64,000 nt of DNA from Bathynomus jamesi (GCA_023014485.1 JAJOZX010007497.1:62001-126000), one strand, 5' to 3'. Counted from the first letter of the stretch, positions 11,214 to 23,560 are shown. Notes: a model not told the origin generated them from the sequence alone. Program-made: numbers and translations.

Positions 11214-11366
11214 GAAATACAATTGCCTTGATTTCTGAGCTTCGTTCAGAAGTTGAAGCTATGCAAAGCTCCTTTGAAAAGGAGAAATCAAGGACTAAAG
11301 AGTTGGAACAAAGAATTCAATACTTAGATTATACCTCTGTTCCTGAGGAGCTTGAAATTGAAACAG
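11214..11366 (+). CDS. Lectin-like gene copy A, exon 2 (coiled coil)
   Basis: A 153-base exon, open throughout in the frame dictated by exon 1 (phase 1 in and out). The acceptor is TTGTTACAG and the donor AAACAG/GTTTGT. It encodes about 51 residues rich in Leu, Glu and Lys (ALISELRSEVEAMQ, KSRTKELEQRIQYL) with heptad spacing, so a short coiled coil, plausibly for oligomerisation. The equivalent exon in copy B (45,888-46,040) has the same length but two stops. Exon 1 of this copy is not in the window; by analogy it should lie about 4 kb upstream. Confidence 0.65.
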
Positions 11367-12235
11367 GTTTGTGGGAATGACTGAAGTCGGTTTTTAAAAG
11401 CTATGAAGTTAGAGAAGTCATTGCATTATGTCACTGAAATCCATTCGCAAAATTTCAGCCTTCAATTTAAAACATTAAATAACATTTTTAATACCTCTCT
11501 TTTGAACTATAAATTAGATCATAAATGAGTTATTTATTATTGCAAAAGTAAATAATTAATTTATTTGTTTGTATTCGTTGCAAATCACGATAATTTAATA
11601 TAAAACTTCTCTACACTCAAATCCTTTCGTTTAGATTATACATTATTTTTTAGTTTTATTGGACACTCCAAATTCTCAAAAGTAAACGTGTTGGACATAA
11701 GGGGACACTCGGGAAGAACACCAGTGCTAGTTGATGGCTTTGTCAGTCCGAAGATGAGTTAAACATGGACTTGCTCGTGTATCACTGGTTTTTAGTTTAC
11801 CAAATATTAATATTATTTGATACTAATTTTAGGTTGCACTCTTGTCATTCTCTTAATTAAATTCATTAAGATTAATAATTAACTGTTTAACGTACAATTA
11901 TTAAAAAACAAAATTATTTAAACAAAAAATTATTTTAATTATTAAAAATGTCATTAATAAAATAATTTTGATAGAATAACGAGTGTCTCTATAATGGATA
12001 TTAAGTCCCAATTTTATAGTTTTTCATGAATCTTTTCTCCATTTCACATTTTGGATAACACATTTTACAATTTAAGTGATTACTCATGAATCTCTCATCG
12101 CTGCTAGTAATATATTATAACCCACTAATTAATAGAATGCCCTTTTATTTACGTGTATAGTTACATCATATTTTCTTTGAATATTCAAGGCATACAATTA
12201 TAAATTGCATTCACAGATTTTGTTTTCTTCTCTAG
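11367..12235 (+). other. Intron 2 of lectin copy A
   Basis: AT-rich and non-coding, collinear with 46,041-46,932 in copy B. No transposon signature was seen. Confidence 0.6.
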
Positions 12236-12356
12236 ACCACAATTGCCACCATGGAATTTTTGACATCAAAGAATATGGAGGAAACCACTCTTCCACTATC
12301 TCCGACGAATCAATTTTAATGTCTTCCTCAGAAAACCAAAACGGTTCTTCGATTCA
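12236..12356 (+). pseudogene. Lectin-like gene copy A, exon 3 (start of FTP domain), damaged
   Basis: The acceptor is TTCTTCTCTAG; the first codon is completed by the G of exon 2. It opens DHNCHHGIFDIKEYGG like copy B. One base is then missing from an A run and two bases later on, so about 24 residues are read out of frame before the frame is restored near GSSI. The donor, GTATGT in copy B, is GTATTC here. Copy B shows the intended NVFLRKPSTGSSI, typical of the N-terminus of FTP domains. Confidence 0.6.
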
Positions 12357-12584
12357 GTATTCTCAGCAAATTCAAAATATTTAAATGTCATTTATGGTTT
12401 TCTATAAATGGAATTAGATTTTCATCATAACGTGTTTTAAAAGAGATAAATTTAAAACCTTTCCGAAAATGTTTAATAAATGAACATTTGAGAGGAGATA
12501 CTTTAGTTTAAAAATTGTGCGTAAAGTTTATATACAATTACTGAAGTAAACAGAAAACTGACTGCGTGCGAGTATGCTACTACC

Positions 12585-12790
12585 ACTAATAATAATAATA
12601 ATAATAATGATAATAATAATAATTTAGGCACAACACTGAGGCCTAACGCAGCCCACAGGATTAATTCCTGTATTATTATTATTAACAGCATGATCGGGTT
12701 TGAAACCCTTCGTGCCAGTGTCTTCATTTCCCTTATAGGGGTTTCCTACTTTTACACATTGAGCTACGCACGTTGCTATTGTGGAAGTAT
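12585..12790 (-). mobile_element. Possible tRNA-derived SINE
   Basis: On the minus strand: a tRNA-like head with GTAGCTCAATG (box A-like) and GGGTTTCAAACCC (box B-like), then a unique body with AGGCCTCAGTGTTGTGCC, ending in (ATT)n. Length about 200 bp. Copy B (47,285-47,400) retains only body and tail. The spacing of the boxes is irregular, so this may be coincidence. Confidence 0.35.
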
Positions 12791-13513
12791 AAGATATAAT
12801 GAATGTTTAGAGCTGAGAGAAATTGTGATCATTAAAATGTGATGGAGCACACTTGAATGAATTAATAATGGAAGAAAACGTCTCATACTCTTAATATTTA
12901 TATGCATAAACTAAATCGTAAAGAATAAAATTATTTTTAATTGAAAGTATGATGTGGAATCATTTTATTATTTTTACACCAAATAGGAGCGCGAATTAAT
13001 GTAAAACAATTTGACAGAATAAAGACTTCCAACACTTTATCACAGAATAAAATTAATGAAGGAAAATGAACAGGAAGAGGTGATGTATACGCAATGAAGA
13101 GGTGATGTATGCGCAATAAGCAAAGTGCAATAAATGGAGTAAAACTCTTATCACAATTTAAAGTTGAGACGAGTGTGAGATATTAAAGAATGAAGAGCAT
13201 TGGTAATTATGGGAAACAAATCCAATTACTAAAATAGTGAAGTAGGTAAAGGTATATAGAAAATTACAAGTATCGTAATTATTTATTGCTTACATTGTTA
13301 ATTTGTTGTGACGGAATATCAGTGAATGGTGACATAAATTAATAATTTCCAGAATCGAAGTAAATACAAACAGTGACGATAAATGCTGAAAATTAGGGAA
13401 GAAAGTAAGGGTAACTAATAATTATTTATTTATTTATTTAGTCCAAAGAAGAATGTGTAAATAAGAATTTTATTTTTTATGGTAATTCAGTCTATTTCAA
13501 AATTCATTGACAG

Positions 13514-13675
13514 TGGGAGTATAATTCTCTGTACGCAATAGATGAAGATTTCAGAAGTTATCTTCACACAAAAAAAGAATCGAACCCATGGTTGTTCGTG
13601 GACTTGGAAGTTCCTCACATTATTTGAGAAATCAGTCTTACTGTTCATGATAAGAAAAGAACTGGAGGAATAAAG
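13514..13675 (+). pseudogene. Lectin-like gene copy A, exon 4 (FTP domain middle), damaged
   Basis: The acceptor is ATTGACAG and the donor AAAG/GTATGA. It encodes YAIDEDFRSYLHTKKESNP followed by WLFVDLEVPHII, matching the FTP/discoidin pattern AxDGNxxSxFHT...NPWWxVDL. A one-base deletion near the 5' end (TGGGAG against TGGTGAG in copy B) throws the entry frame off, and a TGA replaces the Trp codon of copy B after HII. After that stop the frame continues to KRTGGIK, which joins exon 5 in phase 0. Confidence 0.65.
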
Positions 13676-13924
13676 GTATGATTATTAGTTTGATGATATT
13701 TAATATGATGTTTCTGGAATTTAAAAAAATCAAGAAACTTTATTCTTTAAAGTTTATTAAACAATAAAGTGATATTTGTTATTACTTAATATATTCAAAG
13801 TACTCTTATGTTAATAGGCCATTAGAGGCTTTTTAGCCAAAATTAATGGCATTTAGTCTATTTATTACGTAAACATAGTGAAAATGGCAAGTGATAGCAA
13901 TGATGATAACAAACAATAATATAA

Positions 13925-13929
13925 ATAGC

Positions 13930-13964
<35 letters not shown>

Positions 13965-14430
13965 CAATATAAAGTTTAAAAAGGTTACATAACTTATACA
14001 TAAATGAACTATTGTATATTTATTAGAAAATAAATGAAGCTCAACAAAAAAATATAAAAGAGAATAGATTACGATATTAAATTTGCTTAATGAAATTAAC
14101 ATATTTTAAATAGTTGATTAAAATTGAATAGAATGGTAAAAATGGCATTATTAACTTATACATCAGTTGGAGCTAATAAAGTTGAATTTAGTGATTTACG
14201 AAATATATTTAGTGATGAAGACTGCCTAATATGCATTGGAAGTGCATTCCATATATATGCTTTGAAAGAGTGCATGTCCTATGGTTTCTATTATATAGTT
14301 AGGTTTGTGTATAAAATCAGTGGACAGTGGTGTTATAACGATGGTGTACTCGTATTTGTTGGGGTGATTGTTGTTTGAATGGATGATGTGTGTTCATTTC
14401 TATTGACAACTTTGAACATATTGGCAGCAA
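13925..14430 (-). mobile_element. LINE 3' end, minus strand
   Basis: Inverted relative to the lectin gene. The protein trace is clearer in copy B (48,677-48,955), where AYIWNALPMHIR and SLNIFRKSLNSTLL are the standard C-terminal tail of CR1/L2/RTE-type polyproteins. The 3' UTR follows and ends in (ATT)n at 13,925-13,963. Being in both copies, it predates the duplication. Confidence 0.6.
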
Positions 14431-16128
14431 TAGTGCATTTGTATAAAATATTTAGCTCTTTAAGTTATTGAGGAAATGTGATTTTGTTTGTTTTCATTAT
14501 TCGAGAGAGTCCGCAGACATTTTTTATGAATTAATCATTTTTCCAAAGGATGTTTTATATATTTCTTTGAGATATCCCATGTTGTAATGCAATATAATAA
14601 ATGTGGAAGGATGAAGGAATAACATGTGTAAGGAGGCCGTTTTAAAGAGGGTCCTTTTTAGTTTAAATAATATAAAATCTTTGTACTATTTTCGATTTGA
14701 TATATTGTATACGACTTTTGAAATTTAGTTTTTCGTTAAATTAATGCCAAGTACTTTAATTAATCCGATTCGCCCTTGCAAGAAAAGTATTCCTAATTTT
14801 TATTTTTATCAGTTAAATTAATATGTTTTGTGGTAATAATCATATAGGATAACTTTGTCAGATTCAATAAAAGTTTATTAGCACACATCCATTTATACAC
14901 ATTTCCTAATTGCCTATTCGTTTCATTAAAGTTTGGGTTATGATGGGACGAAGTGAGTGTGGTAACACGTATTATACGCAGTTTAATGTGGTAGAAAGAT
15001 GAAAATCGTTGACGTGAATTAGAAATAATAATAGGCCAAGAATAGATTCTTGTGGGAACCCACTACTTAATATCGCCTTCACAGATAAATTATCTTTTAA
15101 TTTGATATACGAGAGACCGGGCTAGTTGAGACGTTTCTTAAGAATTCAGGTTTTATAGGTATTAAATAACCAAATGGAGCAAAACAATTTATTGAGAAAA
15201 TAACTATAGTCCTTTTCTTAATTGTATAATTACAATAGAAATTGAAACTTCTGGAAGATACTGTATGAAATAACAAAAACTATCTGAAAAATGTCTCATA
15301 TAGCCACGGACCTCGTGGAAGGTTGAGACGAAAATTGGGACAACTTGAAAGTACATTTTTAACTAAATGATGAATTCTCGGATTTACATTTATTTAACAA
15401 CAAATTATTCTACCTTGCACTATAACAAACTGTACTTTTAACAGTGATGAAAATGAGAAAGAAGGTAGGGGATAGTACCCGGGAAAAGGGGTTGGTAGAA
15501 GAAGAATGAAGAAATATCCCCTTAAAGGAAGAGAGGGAGAAGAAGAGAGAACCTAACATGTATGTATGTATGTGTATGTATGTATGTATGTATGTTTATG
15601 TGTATGTATTTAAAGGGTAAAAAAGCACAAGCATTTATTGAGAGGTGAGAGAAGAAAAGAGAGAACCGAATACTGGCATGTCTTGGAGCAAATTGAATCC
15701 TTCCCTAGCCATCCTGGACGGATTTGGCTCACCAGTGGCTTAGAATCCAGCCATACCCTTCGGACACAGCCAGTCGCACAGCAGTCTATGGCGTGAACGG
15801 CTGACAGTCTTTAAAACACAGCCAGTGGCCTTAGTTTAAAGACTTATATACATATATAGGCTAATTGGAGCAACACCTCCTCTGACAACAAGTTCTTGAA
15901 GTAAAATGCACCCTTCCCTGAACTCCCTGGATGGCTTCAGAACCCAGCCTGTCGGCACAGCCAGTCGTATATAGCTTAAATACATACACAATCATGGGAT
16001 TTACACATACATATGACACCACAGCCAGTCGTATATGGTTTAACAATCATGGTATGTACACATACATACATACAGTTAAATGAAATGAAACAGTTCTACA
16101 CACTCATTTTATTACACAGGGAAATATA
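14431..16128. other. Intron 4 sequence with shared repeats
   Basis: No gene was recognised. It is collinear with 48,960-51,370 in copy B, apart from about 100 bp near 15,260-15,360 absent there and the 985-bp insertion present only there. It includes a (TGTA)n tract at about 15,558-15,600 and a repeat with ACAGCCAGTCGTATAT motifs at 15,770-16,060. Confidence 0.6.
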
Positions 16129-17217
16129 CAGGGTGTTTCACAACCGGTCTGCTAAACTTTGGGGGTGATTTCGGGGTGATTTCGAGTAAAAAAGTTAATA
16201 CAACATAGGTGATATTTTCAACCGTTGTGGAGCTTCGGACGTTTTAAGATGAGAACAACAAATCCCTACTTGTGTGTAATTTGATAGATGGCAGCACTGG
16301 TGGTAGTTTCGATTAACGACGTTACCACTACTATTCCTCAGTTTTTTCTTTCAGTTGGTTCTGATGTGTGGTACGAGACACTGTGTTGCGCTAAGGAGAA
16401 CAATCAAAACGAATCAACAGTTCACACCCACTGAATACGATGATAATCATTTCATTTATGGATTCTGTGATGGTAACAGCAGAGCGGCAGTTGAGGAATA
16501 TCGAAGACATTTTAACCACCGAATACCGAACACGCAAGTGTTTAGTGACACACACCAGAGATTAAGGGAAACAGAGACAAGTGTTCCACGTAACCAAGAA
16601 CATGTAGCACGACGGCCGTTGCTGTGGAGGAGCATACTGGACCTAGTACAACCTAGCCCAACTACGGACCGTTCGTTTTGGAACAACGGTTAACTGCTGA
16701 TATTTATCTGAACTTCCACGAACGAATTGCCGCTTTTGATGGAGGACATGCCTTGGAGACAAGGTGCAGAATGTTCTTTCAGCACGACGGGGCACCACCA
16801 CATTTGGTTTCGTGGCCCCCGAGATCTCTGAACCTAACCGTTAGTTTTCTTTTTATGGGGCCTTATGAAAAGATGGTCTTCAAGACTAAGTGCAAACGAG
16901 AAAGGAACTCTTGCGTCAGATTATGGATGCCGCTGTTTACATATGAGAACACCCCGAAATGATTCAATGGGCAGTGAACTCTTGTTTGGAACGAGCAAGG
17001 CTGTGCATTGAAACCGAGGCGGACAGTTTGAACATTTATAAGGTGTATCTCATAAAATGTAGCAATAAATACATCACATTAATACTCTCCTTTAGTTTTT
17101 CCGTGCACCTTAAAAAGTCCGTAGCTCCGCAACGGTTGAAAATAGCACGGATGTTGTATTAACTTTTTTACTCGATATCACCCCCCAAAGTATGCAGACC
17201 GGTTGTGAAACACCCTG
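16129..17217 (+). mobile_element. Mariner-like element with DUF4817-type helix-turn-helix, decayed (copy A)
   Basis: Ends CAGGGTGTTTCACAACCGGT and its complement at 17,217 form inverted repeats; the inverted similarity extends through CTGC...CCAAA and the subterminal TATCACCT/GTTGTATTAACTTTTTTACTC stretch. Coding pieces: N-terminal YDDNHFIYGFCDGNSRAAVE (DUF4817-like helix-turn-helix), then MFFQHDGAPPHLVS carrying the second catalytic Asp, and WPPRSLNLTVSF where the third acidic residue is lost. Internal deletions remove most of the core. Copy B is at 53,795-54,635. Confidence 0.78.
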
Positions 17218-17389
17218 TGTAAGACAAAATACAGAAATAAATACAGGGAATATATATATATATATATGTTTTGCTTGTACCTTGTGGGGAGCGGACGTGT
17301 TGTGTCTCTCTCTGTATTAACACCCCCAAAAAAAGGGAATAAACTACTTGGCGGTTTATTTTGTTTACACCCGAAAGTGCATAAAGCAA

Positions 17390-19550
17390 CGGTGGCCAAA
17401 CCCCGGCTCGCTAGACGCATGCAACTCTCGAGGTTGTTAACTGCGGCTCGCGAGACAATTTTGGATTTTATTGTATTTATCATAAAAGACAAAATTCATA
17501 ATACAAATATAATTTTTTTCCACATAACAAGAAAATATTAAAAAAAAATAAGGAAAATTGAATTGACAGTAAAATGCGTCATGCGTACGACAATTTCTTT
17601 TGCGTGACAGCCAGTAAGCGGGATAATTACGTAATTAACACCAATCGCCACTCACCAGTGTCTAGTACCCCTCGAGCTACCCTGCGGGCCGCGTATAGTA
17701 ACGAGTAAGTGTGTTTTAAAATTGGCTTCTTAGATCAAATAGTGGCTATTTTTCTCAGCTTTTCAAGTGAAAGTTATACAACCCCTTAGTTGATTAAAAT
17801 GACTGAGTAGACAAAGTGTAAGAAACGGAAATATGAAGAAGAAAATAGAGTTTTTAAACAGGATGGGAGGAGAGATTTGCCTTTACTGTTAATGGTGGGA
17901 AACCTGTGTGTCTTATCTGCCACTTGGACTCAATCACTTTAAAGCTAGTAACTTAAAGCGTCATCATGAAACTAACCATAAAAATTTTATTATGGAATTT
18001 CCTCCCAGATCAGAATTGCGGAAGACTAAGTTAACGTTGAAATCTAGCTAGTTGCCCAACAAACTGTACTTTCATTATTGTGTAAGACAGCTGACTTAAC
18101 TACTGAAGCTAGTTTTGTTATGACATGGAATATTGCTCGTGCTCAACTTCCCTACAGTAGTGGAGAATTTGTGAAGAAGAATATTGCCGATGTTACTACA
18201 ATTCTCGCTCCAGATAACACAAAGCTTCGAGAACAAATAGCACGTATTTCTATTTCCCGCCACACTACAGTGAGACGTATTTTCAAGATCAGTGCTGAAA
18301 TTACATGGTTGTTGCAGAGTGATTTGAAGAATTCTGTTGCATTCAGTTTGGCCCTCGGTGAATCCACAGATATTAAAGATAACCCTCAACTGGCGATATT
18401 TGTTTTATGTTACTGGCGATGGAAATGTGAAAGAAGAACTCTTGGACTTAATGACCCTAAGAGAAACCACCAGAGGGGTTGACATAAATAACGCACTTGA
18501 CGAGGCATTATCAAATGCTCAAGTACCATTGAATAAACTTGTCAGTGTTGCAACAGATGGAGCACCAGCTATGAGGACAAAATGTAAGCCTAGTTGGGCT
18601 CTTGACACGCGATCACAAGTATCCTATGTGTCTCTTTATTCACTGTATCATTCACCGTGGTCATTTGGTAAAAGTACTTTAGGTATGACAGTATATGGAA
18701 TGTGTTCTAAAATTGTGAATTTCAATCGTTCAAATGCAAAAACGCACCGAGCGTTTAGAAATTTTATCGAGGAGCTGGATCTTCAAGATTAGCCAGATGA
18801 CCTTTCATTCTACTGTATTGTAAGGTGGTTATCAACTAGTAATCTCTTGAGTAGGTTTGTTGCAGAGTTGGAGCCTATCATTGATTTCTTGAAAGAAAAG
18901 GGAAAGTCATACCCACAACTAGAAGATCACGAATGGGTGCAGGATCTGATGTTTTTTACTGATGTAATACAACACCTTCAAAATCTAAATTTGGCACTTC
19001 AGGGAAAGGATAAGGTCATTTCTGACCTTACAACAGTTTTCAGTTTCCAGAATAAAATAAAGCTCTTCCATAAAGATCTAGTAACAAAAAATTGACCACT
19101 TTCCTCACCTGAAAAACCAAGCAAATGCTTTTCCTGATATTGAAATAAAAGATAGTAAATTGGAGGAATACAAAGGTAAATTAGAAGGACTAATTGATGA
19201 TTTTCAGTTCAGGTTTGATGAACTAAAGAAGCTAAAACCATGCTTCGAATTTCTTGTAAATCCTTTCTGATTGATGTCGTCAACGATGGCTGTCCTGTTA
19301 CCACACCTTTTGTTACGGAAGCTGCTTCAATACAAACAGAACGTTTGGAGCTACAGGAGGACGTGGGTTTAAAGTTGATACATAAAAGCTTATCTGCAGT
19401 TGAGTTTTGGAAGCAAGTACCAGAGACAAAGTATCCTCACCTCAGGAAAACCAGTTTCCGACTTATCTCAGTTTTTGGGACAACTTATTGCTGTGAAGCA
19501 CTCTTCTCGGTAATGAAGTTTGTAAAGTCAAAACATCGTGGGGAAACAAG
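17390..19550 (+). mobile_element. hAT transposon relic, GTF2IRD2/ZBED-like transposase (copy A)
   Basis: The 5' end has a hAT-like GTGGCCAAACC followed by palindromic CGGCTCGC repeats. Pieces in order: a BED-like zinc finger trace (17,800-17,960); SFVMTWNIARAQLPYSSGEF (18,110); STDIKDNPQLAIF (18,360); VSVATDGAPAM (18,545); FRNFIEELDLQD (18,755); and the C-terminal dimerisation region FGTTYCCEALFSVMKF (19,475). The stops and frameshifts are more numerous than in copy B. The 3' end is replaced by a LINE 5' end at about 19,550, as in copy B. Confidence 0.82.
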
Positions 19551-20003
19551 AGGCTGGAAATGCCCCAATGACAATTCAGGTGGATGAGAGAGAAGACGAA
19601 ATAACAAATAACAATATAATAATGAATAACAATATAATACAGAATGAAGACATAGATGAAAGAAAAGAGACAGGTAAAAGTTGCGAGGTAGTAAAACTGC
19701 CAACCAACAAAATGCTAAAAAGACAAAAAATAAAAACGTAGGAAATAAACAGCAAAAGAAAACTAATGATAATATCAAAATTAAGAACATAGAAGATACC
19801 AGATAAGAAGAAGTAGAAGCGTAGAAAATACAGTTTGTAAATACTACGCAAAGGGTACTGCAGATATCGTGATGGGCAACGCATCTATGGACATCCCACA
19901 TTATGTAACACACATTATACAAGAGGATATTGCAAATTTGAAAAAAAGTGCAAGTTCCACCACATTACTGTCTGCAACACCTATGCAAGATAGGGAAAGT
20001 GCT
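19550..20003 (+). mobile_element. LINE-1A: 5' fragment with CCCH zinc-finger ORF1 (copy A)
   Basis: Matches the first 460 bp of the LINE at 56,965-60,640: an Asn/Glu-rich leader, then CCCH-finger traces (about 19,830-19,990). It ends at ATGCAAGATAGGGAAA, where sequence corresponding to 62,240 onward begins. The junction looks like a deletion of the 4.8 kb still present in copy B. Confidence 0.75.
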
Positions 20004-20007
20004 TCAG

Positions 20008-21205
20008 CCTCAATAGCCTCAGTGATAATCCGCCATTGCTACAATTATATCTTCATTGCTTTGTACAACACAGTATACTCGAATTAACATCTTTTCACCA
20101 CGTATAGTATGCGGGGGGCTATATTCAATATAAAGTCCTTTTACGAGTTTGGACAGTAGTTTAGAATTAGTAATAACTACGGATGATAGGCTTATCACTG
20201 ATCTTCAAGTAAGAGAACCGTTAAGCAATAGTGATCACAATATGGTACAGTTTGTCCCCTCAATAAGTTACTCGAAACCAGCTAACTCGACTAAAATTCC
20301 TAACTTCCAGCGCGCAGACTTTTGTAAATTTAAAAATGAATTGTCACACGTCAATTGAGAAAACGTAATGGGGACCTCCAACGCAAAAATAATGTGGGAA
20401 TCGTTTGAAACAGCATTTAGGACTATAAATGAGGAATGTATACCGTACAAGATTAAGCGTGCGAAAGTAAATAACAAGCCCTTGTGGCTTACTTCTAGAG
20501 TAGGGGATATCATAAGGAGTAGAGATATGGCTTATAGGCTACATAAGTGCGATAAAGACAATTTGTGGTTACGAAAGAAGTATATATCTCTAAGGCGTGG
20601 AGCGAAAAGCGCAATAAAAAAACCAAGCGCGGTTTGAAATTTCCATTTCTTGTGACGGCAAAAGAAACCCACAAGCGATTTTTTCAATATGTCAATAATG
20701 GGAAGCCAGTAAAGAGCGTGTTGGGACCGTTGAGAAATTCTGACGGTGAGTAAGTTTTTGAAAACAAGCAAATGGCTACTCTGCTAAATGAATTTTTTAC
20801 GTCAGTTTTTACGAGAGAAGATGTAACGACTATCCCTACGGTCATAGACGTAATACCGTTTGATAATGGTAATACTTTAGATAATATTGTAGTGAGTGAA
20901 AGGGAGGTACTGCACTATATTTGTAAAATGAAAATGCTAAAATCACCGACCGGATTCCATATATCCCATATAACTAAAAGAATTAAAACCAAATAATTGA
21001 GGAACCTCCAGCACACCAACCTGAATAATTTCAAGAACCAGCTGGACAGATACTTTGCAAAGTCTCTCAACAACAATGCATGGCTTGCTATGAGGGCGAA
21101 AGCAGAGAAGAAGCCAATTTCCTCCTCCATGAAATCCCTCAAATGATTAGAGATGCTACACAGGGGGCGACGGCAGGTTGATCCTGAACCGTCGTTCAAA
21201 ACCTT
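20008..21205 (+). mobile_element. LINE-2 (CR1/L2-like) fragment, internally deleted (copy A)
   Basis: Encodes the end of the endonuclease (SDHNMVQF at about 20,235), the linker (CIPYKIKRAKVNNKPLWLTS) and the RT N-terminus (KRFFQYVNNGKPVKSVLGPL, LLNEFFTSVFTREDV, MKMLKSP, at about 20,650-20,950). It then jumps directly to the C-terminal tail (NLNNFKNQLDRYFAKS). The catalytic RT motifs are deleted. Copy B at 62,240-63,350 has the same internal deletion, so it predates the duplication. Confidence 0.78.
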
Positions 21206-21591
21206 CTCAATTAAATAGTAACTTCAGCTGCACGTGATGATGCATCTTTCATTCTTAATATACTTTATAAGCTACAGAGCCACAATAAAATGTGACACTC
21301 TTTTCGTCAATCTTATTAACCTGTATTGGGAATGAGAGAAACGTTACAATATATTACTTCATTTTAACACAGTAGCAAACAAGAATTATTGTGATTATGT
21401 TTAAATAGTGATTGCTTTCGATAGGAGATTCAAGTAACTGACTAATTTGTTCCCTCTGGTAAATATTCACATCTTCTTTACTGTTCTAATATTAATATGT
21501 AAATACAATGTTTTTCAAAAATATTATTTTTAGTTCTTTTCCCATTTGAATTCTAATATTCAAAATCAGTTTTACTTAACTTTTTTTTCAG

Positions 21592-21858
21592 ATATACTTG
21601 GCGAATAATGTAACCTTTGACCACTACGGTAAACCTTATGTGAAAAAGCTTCCAGTATTTGCTACACAGACTGGCATCGCTTACACCGAGACAGTGCGGT
21701 TTACGCATCCTGGAGGAATGTGCGGTCGCTTCGTCATAGTTGTCAGAGAAATTGAAAATGAGTATCTGATAATCTATGAACTACAAGGAATTGGATATGT
21801 TTTCAAACAAGATACATATATTACAGAGACCCACGGATTTGTTACCATAATTAAATAG
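21592..21858 (+). CDS. Lectin-like gene copy A, exon 5 (C-terminus of FTP domain)
   Basis: The acceptor is a long pyrimidine tract ending TTTTTTTTCAG. The exon is open in phase 0, matching exon 4, and ends in TAG. It encodes about 88 residues starting IYLANNVTFDHYGKPY. FTH-PGGMCGRFVIVVREI then YLIIYELQGIGY matches the FTP-domain end, where CGRYV...LTLCEVEVYG is typical. A short tail (about 20 residues) follows. It is undamaged, unlike exons 3 and 4 of this copy. Confidence 0.65.
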   Translation: MYLANNVTFDHYGKPYVKKLPVFATQTGIAYTETVRFTHPGGMCGRFVIVVREIENEYLIIYELQGIGYVFKQDTYITETHGFVTIIK

Positions 21859-23560
21859 GAAATACGCATCTGCTTTTCGAATGTAACTCAGTTTAGAATT
21901 TTTTTTTGTTTATTTAGATTTCAAAATTAATTTTAAAAGTAATGAAGAGTTACGAAGCCTGGTAGATTAACACACTTGATCACATTATTATGTTTACTTC
22001 ATGCTATTCATTTATTGAAATTTACAGTGTTGTATTCAAATGGGGAATGGTGGCAAACTGCATTTTTATGTGTTACGGCTTATACACGCATCTAAATGGA
22101 ATTTTAGCCTAATTTATGCTATATTCTTGGAAGAGCTTATCACATAACTTCTACAATGGACGATGTCATAACTTAACACTTAAAAAAAGTAATTTTAATG
22201 ACAACATTTCATACACTGAATAATTGTTTTTAAGATCGTTGAAAGATTTCTTTTTTAAATTGGGTGATGCGTATTGATGAAATTTATATGAAACTCATTA
22301 AAAATGAATGGCATTTTGTTTCACATTAATACTCCATCATAGGGTTAAGCTATATTTAATTAAATTGACTAAAAACTTTATAGAAACTGTAACTAAACTC
22401 TTTACTTTTCAAATTCAAATTCAAAACCTTATTTAAAAAAAGAATACAACTTGCAAAATTTTCCAATATTCTTCAAATTTATCTGTACAATTTAAATATC
22501 TGATATGACATTAACACTGATTGGTATTTTTTCCAAATATGGTGTTAGGAGGCATGGAAACATTTTTAGCAAAATTAATGGGATTCACTTTATTTATTAC
22601 ATAAAGAAATGAGTGAAATTTCTAATATAAATTTTATTTATATAAAGTTGTTTTGGAGATAAATAAAAATTAAACAAAAATCTCATGCTGTTCCCTGTCG
22701 TTTTACCAACCAAAAGGTGGCTTCCGTTTGAACTTCTTTGGTGAACACTGCAAAACTCCTCACTCACAAATGCTTGTTCTTGAATGGCATATGCAAAATT
22801 GGAGGCAGACTCGACACTGTCCCTTCTGCTCTTCCATTAGTTTCAACTAAAGATCATTACGAATAAGTTCAAGAGCGACTAAACTAAAGTATTTTATATA
22901 TTTGTGTTACGTTTGAATAATGTTTTAGTATTCTGTCACTAAATATTCATTAGTTTCTTTATCATTTATCGTAAACTGTCTATTACCTAAATTATGAGTT
23001 ATGTTGTATAACAGCTGATTATTGTTATAAGACATTAAAAGTATCATTCCTTAAATTTGAATTAATAAAACATAGGAATGTCGGGATTTTTATTTAATAG
23101 GTACTTCCATTTACAAATGACTACATTTGAAATAGCTACGTTTTAACTAAAAGTAAGTGACAAGGCGAGTTCAACATTGTTGACATGTTACTGAAATTAA
23201 AATATAAGGGTCATGTGAAACGGAAGGGCCAAACTGCCTTAAATTATTTAATTTACTTTTTATTTCACTGAAGGAATTGTGTTGACCAAATGTTTGATAC
23301 CCTTTGTCAGACTCTGCGATCTTTCGAAACATGCTTCGCGCTTAAATTACCCACTTATATAAACAATACATACTCGGGGAAACTTCAGCACAAGTTAGCA
23401 AAATGAAAAAATAAAACCCCACTTGATTATGAAAACTGGTATACATTCTGCCTGTATTAGACAAGAGCCAGTAGTATATGCACATTTGAAGAAAGAGAAG
23501 TGGGTGGTAGTTGGGGAGTGGAGGATGGCGGAGTGGAGGATAGGGGTGGGAGGGATGCTA
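21859..23560. other. AT-rich intergenic stretch
   Basis: No gene was recognised. A piece at about 22,540-22,650 resembles the 3' UTR of the minus-strand LINE at 13,815-13,900 (AAATTAATGG followed by TTTATTTATTAC). Otherwise it looks unique. Confidence 0.65.

Larger units (their letters stand above)
11170..21205 (+). repeat. Duplication block, copy A (pairs with about 45,840-63,352)
   Basis: Collinear direct similarity to the downstream block: lectin exons 2-4, a LINE 3' end, a TGTA-rich repeat, a mariner-like relic, a GTF2IRD2-type hAT, and two LINE pieces occur in the same order and orientation. Copy A lacks the 49.9-50.9 kb pogo-like insertion, the 51.5-53.8 kb block and 57.4-62.2 kb. Copy B lacks a roughly 195-bp stretch corresponding to about 12,690-12,880. 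Substitutions are scattered throughout. Confidence 0.85.

Noticed and set aside
14124..14378. 84-codon plus-strand frame as an extra lectin exon
   Set aside because: It is antisense to the LINE C-terminus that is clear in copy B; no splice sites fit.
19485..19922. Minus-strand frames rich in Phe, Leu and Ser
   Set aside because: Antisense to the hAT C-terminus and LINE ORF1; low-complexity by composition.
22680..22860. Possible coding stretch near CCTCACTCACAAATGC
   Set aside because: Frames on both strands are short and match no family I recognise; no splice context.
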